From: Buxus sempervirens
Taxonomy: Eukaryota > Streptophyta > Magnoliopsida > Buxales > Buxaceae
DNA: 64,000 bases
NCBI GenBank assembly: GCA_947561395.2
Contig: OX387194.1
Span: forward strand, 14,866,048 to 14,930,047
Direction of reading: 5' to 3'
The notes under the pieces are model-generated. The model was not told the DNA's origin. It saw nothing but the letters and a program-made list of their open reading frames with translations, and searched no databases. Below, in pieces: positions 55,027 to 64,000 of this stretch (position 1 is its first letter; each line of letters opens with the position of its first letter). The position numbers and the translations under genes were made by a program.

Positions 55027-57103
55027 TCCTACTCGATAATACCAGAGCGCGCAAGAGACGTTAGGTTACTGTACGCTCATTCTCTTCTCCGACAGCGACA
55101 TCCTCTTTGAAATTTCATCTTCTCCGGTGACGTCCTGCAATTTCCGATGACTTCCTGCAACTTCCGGCAACATCCTACCATTTCCGACGATTGTGCAAGC
55201 TTGGGTTTGTTCTTCAACGCTTTTCCCCTTTTCTGATTTCTCAATTCGAACGCCAACAATTTTTTCCTCCGGCCATCTTCATCTGTTTCCGACTACCTTG
55301 GCATCTTCTGGCGACTACGTTCCGGGTTTCGGCGGCCAATCCTTCTTCTCAGCAAGACTCGAGTTCATAACCGAGATTTTTTTCACCATTCTTGCCGCAA
55401 CCAACAGCGGGTGGTTTATTTGTTTTCAACAACAACCCACTTGCAATCTCTTCTAATTTCAAGTAAGTCTTCTTCCTTTCATTTCTAAACCTCTACAAGA
55501 CCCAAGCTTTAGTATTTCATGAGCCACAATTTTTGTTTACCCTTTTCTGTGTGCCTTCAACCTCTTCACGGATGACCTCATTTTTTTTGTTGATGCTATC
55601 TGATTTCTGAGGGTTTTGATTTCTGCTTCATTTCCAAATATTACCAGCATCTCAATTCTTTTGTTTCTCTTTTATTTTGGTCGGCAGTGTAAAAGATTTT
55701 CTTTTTTCTATCACAGTCACCATTTGTTGCCAACCATCTGTATCTTCCAGCAACCCTTGTTAAATCCCAGTTTAACTACAAAAACTAGGGTTTTCATTCA
55801 CTCACAGTAAGAAAAGTATGCTCTGAATTTTACTTGAACAAAAACATGCTATTTAAACACCCTTGTCGACACACATTTCTCTGTTACTGTGGTTCAGCAA
55901 TGCTGTTAGTATTTCCTGTTCGCTATTCTAGCAACTTTTCAAAATTTATCCTTTTATTTATGCATAGAATTTGTTGCAATGTAAACCAATATTTGCTATC
56001 ATGAATCCCTCTTGCTTTTGTATATACATGTGCTGTATATTTTTTTCCTGCTATCCTGAGTGCTTCTTGTATATCTTTTCCAACTTATTCTTTTTCATGT
56101 ACTTTTGCACCTGGTCGTCTTGAAACTAAAACAAGTTAGGAGATATTAGACCTTGTATAGATTTTAAGATTGGAAAAATATTTGAAGTGAGAACACTTGC
56201 GGGATATTCAATTTCTCTTGATTTCTTTTTTTTATATTTCTGCAACAAACAGTTCAAGTAGTGATCTGAAACACTTAATGTATATTTCCCTTATTTTTTT
56301 TTATGTATATATTATTTATTTATTTATTTATTATTATTATTTTGTAACAAAAACGAAAGCTTCATATTTGAATACTTCTATATATATATATATATTGTTT
56401 TTAATGAAAATTGAAAATACCCTAGATATATAATTTTTCATTATAGGAAGTGATATGTGTAGAAACTTTCCTGCACATATCTAAGTCCTATAAAATTTTG
56501 ATAAAGGGATTGAGGTGAATTGAAACTCCCTTGTATCCTGATGCGATCTGCTTTTGTGATTCTGATGGCAAATGTATCTCCATCAATTCTTGTGTTTGAC
56601 CTGCAGATCAATTCAAAATTAAACTTCAGTATTTTCAAACTTCAAAAGCATATTATATTTTTTTTATTACTACTTTAAGCAATTACATTTTGTGAGAAAG
56701 AGGTATTTTGAGTATGTTTGGAAATTTTCTAACATATTAAAGTTCTAAATATTCTTCCTCTTTCTTCTTCTTCTTCTTTTTTCTTTTTTTTTATCCTAAA
56801 ATAAAACTGAAAACCTTGCATATGTATATATATTATTATTTTTATTATAGGAAAAGATATATATTGAAGAAATCCTTCCAAGTATATCTAAAGCCTATAA
56901 TTTCTGAAAGAAATTGAAATGGATTTTAGTACAACTTCATTTAATCTTCATTTCGGACCTGAAAGAAATCAAAAGTAAAGTTAGAACTAAAATTCCTGAA
57001 AATCAATTAAGTTCTAAATTAAAACTAAAACAATAGTAATAGTAATAAAAAATAAAAAAAAAACTTAACCAAAACACTTCCCTAATTCCTTTATTGCTTG
57101 TAG
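54642..57103 (+). other. Tat-2 3' region and leader of antisense gene 3
   Basis: 54642-54920 is non-coding. Dyads follow at 54920-55026, then a C/T-rich leader-like stretch to about 55460 with a CAA/GTAAGTC donor. An AT-rich intron of about 1.6 kb ends in TTGCTTGTAG right before the ATG at 57104. No protein-like ORF; poly-T and (TA)n/(TTA)n tracts at 56290-56400. Confidence 0.45.
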
Positions 57104-60100
57104 ATGGCGAGAGGTCGTTCTCGTGTCCAAGAGAAAGTTGACCTTGCTGATCAGCCTTCTACTTCACAGGCCCGGATTGAGATGAGTTCCAGTGCCACCT
57201 TGTCAAAGTCTTCTGACGACTCTAGGGGTAGCTCTGGGGAGAGCTCTTCTGAGGTAGGATACTCAAATTCTTCTTCTTTTTCCATTTTCTTTAAAACCAC
57301 TTTCACTCATTCATTTCTTCTTTTAGCCTATTGCTGCCCGAGGCCGAGGTCGAGGCAGAGGGAGAGGCCATGGTAGAGGTAGGGGGCAAGGCCAAGGTCG
57401 AGGCAAAGATGGAGATCAGGAGGAGGAGGATGCCAGAGATTTCCGTATAGTCCTACCTGATGGTTTTAGAGTGGAGGTTCATGATACACCTCTCATTCAG
57501 GGATTAGCACGGCATCCATCCATGTGCATCAGTGCTGATATTCCTCTTCCCTACCCTTATTCTCATTTCCATGGCAGCTGGGGCCGATTCCATGCCGTAG
57601 TCCTTACGCTTTCCCCTGAACTTAGGCGTGAGTTCCAACGATGCGGTTTTGATCATTTCTTGCTCATCCCATCGTTTCATGCTAATCATCCCCTCATCTA
57701 TGCTATGGTGGAGCAATACTTTCCTGATACACAGTCATTCCATCTGCCGAACGTGGAGATCGAGTTTCGTCCTTCCGATTTTGTGATGTTCACTGGTATA
57801 TCTATGATTGGAACGACCATTCAGATGACCCGTCCTTCAGATGCAGAGATAGACCAGCTCCTTGGGTATGAGGTTCTTCCGGATGATGCCTGAGATAGGA
57901 GGACTGGCTATATTTCTATTAGCTAGCTCCAGCATAGTTTGACCGTGCACTTTGGAAGGATGTATACCATAGTGACAGAGGAGCACGCTGACTTTGCCTC
58001 CATCTTTAGGCATGTCTTCCTATTGATGCTCAGGAGTTGCTTCTTTATGGAGGATACGACCTCAATGAGCCCACTCTGTGGATACCTTGCGAGACTTCTA
58101 TTAGACGAGGCAGCTGGCATGGGGTAGGCTCATTTTTGGTACGATCTTAGCAGGATTGAGCAGAGCTATCAAGGGATTGGGTACCTTTAGAGGAGATGGA
58201 GTCAGCTGTAGATTTTTCTGGTAGGTTTTACAGGTAAAGACTGCCTTAATCTCAATTCCTTTCTGATCCTCAGTTTCTTATCTGACCACCTTTCTTTCCT
58301 TTCTAGATTTTCACCTATATGTACATGACATTCTTTCGACCATCTCTTGTGCCGGATGTTGCCGAGTTCCTCGTGGCCATGCGATGGCCTATTGTTGAGA
58401 GGGACGCAGAGAGGAGTCACTATAGATCTGCTCGGGCCCACTTAGATCGATTCCAATGCTCCAATGTATAATTCTTTACCTTGCAATTTCTTCTTTCGTC
58501 TTTATACCTCAATATTTTTGGCATCTTTCTTCATTTTTAGCTCTTTTTGGCCCGCTTAGAGGATTTAGACAATACTGTAGCTCATGAGATGATGGTATGA
58601 GACGCTTTCGAGCACGATCGCTGACGCCAACTCTACCAGTGCTTCTTTGGGAGGATTGGTAAGGTCATGTACTTAGGGGAGCATTTGTACTATCAGCACT
58701 CCTGAGTTGTACGCATTCTAGTCCATCCTCCACCCGTGGATGTTGTCACCCTCCTGTATGATTTTGCCATTGATCAGTTTGATCATTGGATTGATGATGA
58801 GGAGTTGCCAGTGGAGGGTGATTAAGACAAGTGGTTCCGGACGATGTCTATTGGACGTTTGATGGACAGGCCTATTTGTGCTGGGGTCACTAAGATCGGA
58901 GGGATCTATACATAGGCCTGTGGGGATACTGTAAGTCTATTCTTTGCTCCTTTTTATTTCAATTTCATCCTTTTATAGCACAATGATAGCCACTGACTTC
59001 ATTTTTCTCTTTTTCAGGTTGCTGAGCTTTCTTCTTTGAGAGAGCTCTTTGATGCTCAGCAGGCAGCTATCTAGGATATGATCGCTGAGCATGACCTTGT
59101 TGTGGCTCAGAGGGACACCTGGATCAGGGAGCTGGAGGCTATGGTAGTTGAGAGAAATAGCCGGATTGCAAAGTTGGAGTATGGATGGGTATATTTCTTC
59201 TATTTTCTCTTGTTTTCTTTTCACTCTTATGCTTATCTAACACCAATTTCTGTGATTCTAGGCTTATCCTCAGAGTCAGGGTAGTGTTCATGATCAGGTA
59301 TGCTTCTTTATCATTTATTATCTCTCTTTTTTGAAAATTGAGACTGATCTTAATTATCTGTAATTTTCAGGAGTTTGACTTCCCTAGCCCTTCCACCTCT
59401 GCGGTTCTTGCCTTTTATTCAGCTGAGATTTCTGACATCATGGCATCTGCTGATGGGAGAGCTTCGGAGGATTCCACGGACGATGCTCTTGTTGAGCCCG
59501 ACTCCACATTCTCAAATGCTGCCCCTACTTCTCCTCCAGCTAGTGCTTCAGTTCCTGCTGATATCCCTATTGAGTCGGGCGCTACACTTCCAAGTTCTCC
59601 AGCTAGTGCTGCCCCAGTTCCTGCTGATATTCATGTGGAGCCAGCGGAGCCAGGTGCCAGTGCTTCTGTTCCTAATCGTACTGAGGTCTCTGCTACTGAT
59701 CTTGACTCTACAGTTCCTTCTGCTGATATCCCGGGTAAGCTTATTTCAATTTCATTTCGTTAGCTGATCCTGTTATTCCAAATCCTAATTACATTTCTGT
59801 TATGCCAGAAGCCTCTATTCCTGACTCTATTCCTACTATTGCTGAGGCATCCGGAGCTGTAGAGGTTGAGAATGTTCCCATTCCTGGAGTTGCTTAGGAT
59901 CCTGTAGATGAGCCGACTACTCCAGTTGAGGATCTGATAGACGTTGATTCTTCTTCTGCTGCAGATTCTTCCAAGGTTCTGGACGTCCTACGTTGGCTAT
60001 GGATGACTCGCATATTTTGGATCTTACACAAGATGATTCAGATGATGATCTTGGATATGCCAGTCCCGTAGATCCCTCTACTACCATTGTACCCGTGGAC

Positions 60101-60130
60101 ATCTCGTCTCTGGCTTGGTCAACATTGGGT
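57104..60130 (+). pseudogene. Antisense gene 3 (Tat-2): PMD-like protein, disabled
   Basis: Homologue of the gene at 4990 with the same exon plan: about 57104-57253, 57327-58233, 58307-58465, 58541-58930, 59018-59188, 59262-59297 and 59369 onward. Exon 1 is Ser-rich; exon 2 opens with an Arg-Gly repeat (RGRGRGRGRGHGRGRG), where copy 1 has diverged, then the PMD-like core LIYAMVEQYFPDTQSFHLPN, VEIEFRPSDFVMFTGI and FRHVFLLMLRSC. Exon 5 (VAELSSLRELFDAQQAAI) is coiled coil; the tail is Pro/Ala/Ser-rich and acidic. Stops: TGA at 57891-57893 and TAG at about 57924 (both Trp in copy 1), and others. Lies antisense in Tat-2, head toward the 3' LTR. The end is uncertain because an LTR begins at 60179. 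Confidence 0.7.
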
Positions 60131-60782
60131 CCCATGCCAAGCCAGATAGCTTGGCGTCTACTTACACATGTCTTCGGGTGTAACGCCCCGAATCCGAGTT
60201 ACGTAGAAAACCCATAACTCGTCTCCAGAGGTTATTATGAAACGCAGGACCACACTATCAAAGTGAAGGGAAAACATGAATATAACAATAACTATAAAAC
60301 AGAGTGCGCTAAAATAATCCCAAATAAATAAACTCACATGCCAAGTAACTACCCGCAAGTATCGCTTTCCAAGAGTATCTGAAAACAAAATAAAAGCAAA
60401 GGAATGAGATACGAATATCTAGGCGAGCAGCATATGCATGCACAAATACATTTTCTTAGTTGTAAAATATGGCTCGAATAACACACAAGTAACGATAGCA
60501 ATAACACGATTAATCCGACTAAACTCACAGTAATTAATCAGGCAAAAGATATAATGCAAAACAAATATGTAATTCGATCTCAATACTGTTGTCAACTAAT
60601 CCGAACAATTACGAAATCCAATATCATCATAAAACATCGTCTTGAGAAAACCAAATTTCTACAACACTCCAATAATATTTCTCATGCTAAATAAAACAAA
60701 ACCCAACATTTGGTCAATGATGTAGTGGTTTAGATTGGTTAATCAACACGCCAGAGCGACATCCACACTTCCATGTACACAG

Positions 60783-60885
60783 TTCTGGCCTACTCAGGGT
60801 TTCGGATACTCTGAAATGACGGCCTATTCAGGGTTTCATCATCCAATGCTGGCCTACTCAAGGTTTCGGCATTGACAACTAGGCC
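60783..60885 (-). repeat. Decayed hairpin set in the first copy of the LTR C2 start
   Basis: Same four units as 61257-61374: TCTG/CGGA, ATGACG/CATCAT, ATGCTG/CGGCAT, and the fourth cut after GCCT. Changes are C-to-T or G-to-A, consistent with decay of methylated sites. The duplication junction at 60885/60886 falls in the loop of the fourth unit. Confidence 0.75.
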
Positions 60886-61256
60886 TCTAATGCCCCAGAT
60901 CCGAGTCACGTAGAAAAACCCGTAACTCATCTCCAGAGGTTATTATGTAAAGCAGGATCACACTATCAGAGTGAAGGAAATAACATGAATTTAATAAAAA
61001 CTTTGAAACAGAGTGCGCTAAAATAACCCCAAAGTAAACACTCACATGACCAAATAAACTATCCGAAAGTATCGGCTCTCCATTCGTATCTGAAAAAGAA
61101 AACAAAAACAAAAGAATGAGATACAAATATCTCAGCGAGCAACACATGCATGCACAAATACAATTTACTAGTTGTAAAAATATGTCAATGTCATGTAATT
61201 ATTTTGATTGGTTAATCAACATGCTAGAGCGACCTCCACACCTCCATGTACATAGT

Positions 61257-61374
61257 TCCGGCCTACTCAGGGTTTCGGATACTCTGAAATGACGGCCTAC
61301 TCAGGGTTTCGTCATCCAATGCCGGCCTACTCAGGGTTTCGGCATTGACAACCAGGCCTACTCAGGGTTTCTGG
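61257..61374 (-). repeat. Four hairpins with invariant 15-nt loop and four different stems
   Basis: GCCTACTCAGGGTTT is identical in all four units and flanked by TCCG/CGGA (61257-61279), ATGACG/CGTCAT (61289-61315), ATGCCG/CGGCAT (61319-61345) and CCAG/CTGG (61352-61374). Spacers between units are 9, 3 and 6 nt. Confidence 0.9.
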
Positions 61375-62994
61375 CTGCTCTACACCGGTCGTGGCAACAC
61401 TCCGTGGCCATGCCATTACTCCAATAAAACAAAAGCATCACATTACTAAGCTTAGACTCTGGATCCAAAACAAGCTAAACCAAAACAGAAAACCAACGTA
61501 TAATCTCAACTTTGACATCACAATAATTCAATTTGTTCAACATCATATATAACACAACCACAACTCACCATATGTCCCTCTCGACCAGAACAGTATCTCA
61601 TGTACTTTCAATAGTTACTCAAATCTCATAACACATGACCATTGGTAATAAAACCCATTTACTCACACCAAGAGAAATCTTTACAATACATTTCAGAACT
61701 TGCAATCAAGTAAAACCATGTTAAATAAGTTCTCAAACAAGTACAGTGTATAAACAAAGAGAAAACTAAATCGTGAACTCATAGTGTTAGGAACAGTAAC
61801 ATCAACTACCGATAGCCCTAAAATTCACCTTGGAAGCTCCTAAGAATTTCCAGAAAATCCACTTAATATTCTCAGAGTGTTTGAACAGGTAATAGTATTT
61901 CTAAAGTCCTAAACAAGTCATTGGCTAAGTGATTGAACCCTCAAATCATCAAAATCTAGCTTGGTTTTGTCAAAACTCCATTTTGGCAAAGGATTAGGGT
62001 TTGCGCTTACCTCTGGCGCTAGGCGCGAGGTCGGCGGCAACTCATCTATACTAAATACACTTCCCGCTTAGTCCAATTACACTAGGCGAGAGCTTGGCGC
62101 GAGATAGCGCAAGATAGGCGATAAGGATTTTTGGTCTCGCGCTTAAGTTAAGCGCTCTGCGCGAGCTTGGCGGTAAGGAGAATCGGTCCCGTGCCGACTG
62201 GAAACAGTTGGCTCTAAGTAGGCGCTAACTCGGTGGATACTACCTTCGATTTTCAAGTCTCTGTTAATGCCAAATCTCTATGACTGACTGAAATTTTTAT
62301 GTCTGTAACAATTTCCCTAGCCTCCTACTATCCCCAGAAGACATTTAAACCAGTTTCGAAATTATTCTAAACACATTAATATTTATCTCTAACAATCCTA
62401 AAAAAACTCATGCTCGAACTGTATTTTCCAGAATCATATGCAACACTACCAAACTCACGGATCAAATCCAAAACCCAATTTTAAAACGATTCTACTCACC
62501 TGTATTGCGGATTTTCTTCTAGCTTCCAACCCTTTTGATAGACTCTTTCGGAGATCAAAGCTGGTCGGCCAACGCCATAGGTACCAGGCAGCGGCCAATC
62601 TAAACACCTCTGAGTTCGGCCTTTGGTTTTCCTTTTTCCTTTTCCCCGAAACTTAACATAATGATCTATTTATAGTCCTCGAAAACCCTCTTCCCTTAAC
62701 CTAATAGATTTATTACTCGCCCTAATCTTAACCATCGAAATCTCATATTTACCCCTCGCTAAAGTTGAGGCTACCCGAAATATTTATTTGCTAAGTTCCT
62801 AATCACTACGAATTTTAATTTCGTACTTAATTACTTAATAAATTCTACTTATTTCTTTGCCACCTAAGGACCCCAAATCTCCAGATTTAATTAATTTGAT
62901 TAAATCTACTAATTAATCCTTTAATTTAATTCCTACAAAAAACTAGGGTTTTATATTCTCTCCTCCTACAAAAATTTCGTCCTCGAAATTTAAC

Positions 62995-64000
62995 ATACTA
63001 CATCCATGCTATCTTTCACAATCAAATTTGCAATTCATGTTTGGTTTCAAAACCGGTTCTCAAAATATTTCTTAACTTAAAAATACTATAGAAGAAATCC
63101 GCAAGCCTTCTATCCTCAATCTTTACATATAAACGTGACCGCTTATACGCAAGTTTTGAGCAGAAAATTGCAAATTCCTACTAGCTTTTAACTTGAATAT
63201 ATATATAACCATATCTACCATATATATTTATACATTTCCTATTTATACTAGTACATATCCCAATTTGCACAGGTTTCGCACTCAGTGTAGTTCCACATGG
63301 TACCCTGCTTCACCACACCTTGACACGTTGCCCACGCAATTGGCTCAACAGCCACCAAATAATGTCCAACAATAGTAATTTAGATATGCATTCATCCTTA
63401 ATTATTATTATACAATCATATATTCCAGCTCACTAATTCTACCAATACACCTGCAACCATTTACATTTATCAAAAGTCACCCTAAAATTTCCAAAATTCC
63501 TACTTAAGTTTTCATGTAGTCCTGATTATTATTTCGGATAACATTTAAAATCTTCTTCGACATTTTCAGTAAAATTTGGTCCAAGTAAATCCAGGTGCAT
63601 TCACCCTATCTGGTTATTATTTATTTCTATCTATCCATTGTTATTCCTAAGTTAGAAAATATTGTATTTGAAAAAAAACTGAGCGCTCAACTCAGAAGCT
63701 TCCGTCGAGCAACTTGGGTTTAAAACCCAACCTTTGCTAATTCACTCGACCGACCCAACTGACCTGCCGGTTCTCAAGAGAATAAAATCCCTCAACCAGA
63801 GAAGCCCTATTTCACGCTTAGTCTGGTCTCTCCGCAAAACTCCCTTTTTCTTTTTCTTCCCCTCGGCGCATACCCTCGCTCGGCCATTTCCACTGCCGCT
63901 AAGCTTCCTTCACTCGGTGAGAGCTCTTCCCCCTCGGCGCTAGCTCCTTCCAACACCAATCGATCGATCGACTCAACTTTTGGTTGCTACTTCAAGGTAC
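62995..64000. other. Right edge, no gene recognised
   Basis: AT-rich to 63660, then C/T-rich. A near-palindrome TTGGGTTT-A-AAACCCAA lies at 63714-63730. Short open frames (for example 63734-63943) are low-complexity and do not resemble a protein I know. It may be the body of the element owning LTR C2, but no pol motif is visible. Confidence 0.4.

Larger units (their letters stand above)
60179..62955 (-). mobile_element. LTR C2 with internal partial duplication
   Basis: TGTAACGCCCCGAATCC (60179) to GGTTTTATA (62955) on +, related to LTR C1. TATAAATAG on minus (62665-62673). To its right, GAGGAGAGAA preceded by a TTTCGAGGACGAAATT block (minus, 62956-62994) looks like the pol-end/purine-tract junction of chromovirus-type Gypsy elements, so this may be a 3' LTR of a minus-strand element. 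The start is duplicated: 60179-60885 and again from 60886, the second copy lacking about 235 bp. 61380-62650 has no gene. Confidence 0.65.

Noticed and set aside
63734-63943. Possible first exon of a host gene at the right edge
   Set aside because: Only a C/T-rich low-complexity frame; no domain, and the window ends too soon to judge.
1-64000. tRNA, rRNA or host protein-coding genes
   Set aside because: No cloverleaf with A/B boxes, no rRNA-like conserved blocks, and no non-transposon protein signature found on reading both strands by eye; the tRNA-like words are the retroelement primer binding sites.

Overview
This window is repeat-dense plant nuclear DNA. I find no host gene I can defend. 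Almost everything belongs to LTR retrotransposons of plant lineages (Sirevirus-like Copia; Tat/Ogre-like Gypsy with two RNase H domains; a third, chromovirus-like LTR family), nested in each other as expected for pericentromeric or intergenic heterochromatin of a flowering plant. The species cannot be named from the sequence.

Layout. 1-3556: 3' part of a Copia element on + (accessory ORF, polypurine tract, LTR), cut by the window edge. 3557-41583: a giant minus-strand Tat-type Gypsy element (Tat-1). Read on its own strand it has a 5' LTR (41583-39201), PBS, a 3.3-kb leader with tandem repeats, broken gag, protease with G-patch, RT, two RNase H domains and integrase ending at 11008. It then carries two spliced, gene-like ORFs in antisense (8268-9922 and 4990-7777). 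Tat-1 is interrupted by three insertions with clean 5-bp target duplications: a solo LTR at 31196-35136 (itself holding a 1.4-kb solo LTR), a 3.5-kb solo LTR at 22044-25525, and a complete young Copia element at 11076-21137 whose 1654-codon gag-pol is open. 41584-43690: relic gag and LTR into which Tat-1 inserted. 45009-60178: 3' LTR and antisense gene of a second Tat element (Tat-2); its LTR is split by a 7-kb LTR (46618-53651) that is split in turn by another LTR (47172-50939). 60179-62955: a further LTR with an internal duplication.

Most interesting signal: most of the LTRs, and the internal regions of Tat-1 and Tat-2, carry clusters of short perfect or near-perfect inverted repeats with fixed geometry. 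In the Copia LTRs the six-base loop is constant (TGGATT) and the stems change with compensating substitutions. In the 60179 LTR the loop is a constant 15-mer and four different stems are each self-complementary; in the 47172 LTR the loop is AGATACA or AGCTACA. In the Tat elements the geometry is 7-nt arm, 7-nt spacer, 7-nt arm, with arms specific to each element (AACCGCA in Tat-1, AACCGAA in Tat-2, GTATCCGRC or GGGTGCG in the solo LTRs) and the same arm family reused at four places in Tat-1. In one LTR the TATA box is the 7-nt loop of such a hairpin. The elements with enough internal sequence to judge also carry a non-retroviral accessory ORF: a mobile-domain-like head and a C-terminal coiled coil. 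A matched system of dimeric element-encoded protein and element-specific dyads, or a packaged/regulated RNA structure, is a testable inference, not shown here.
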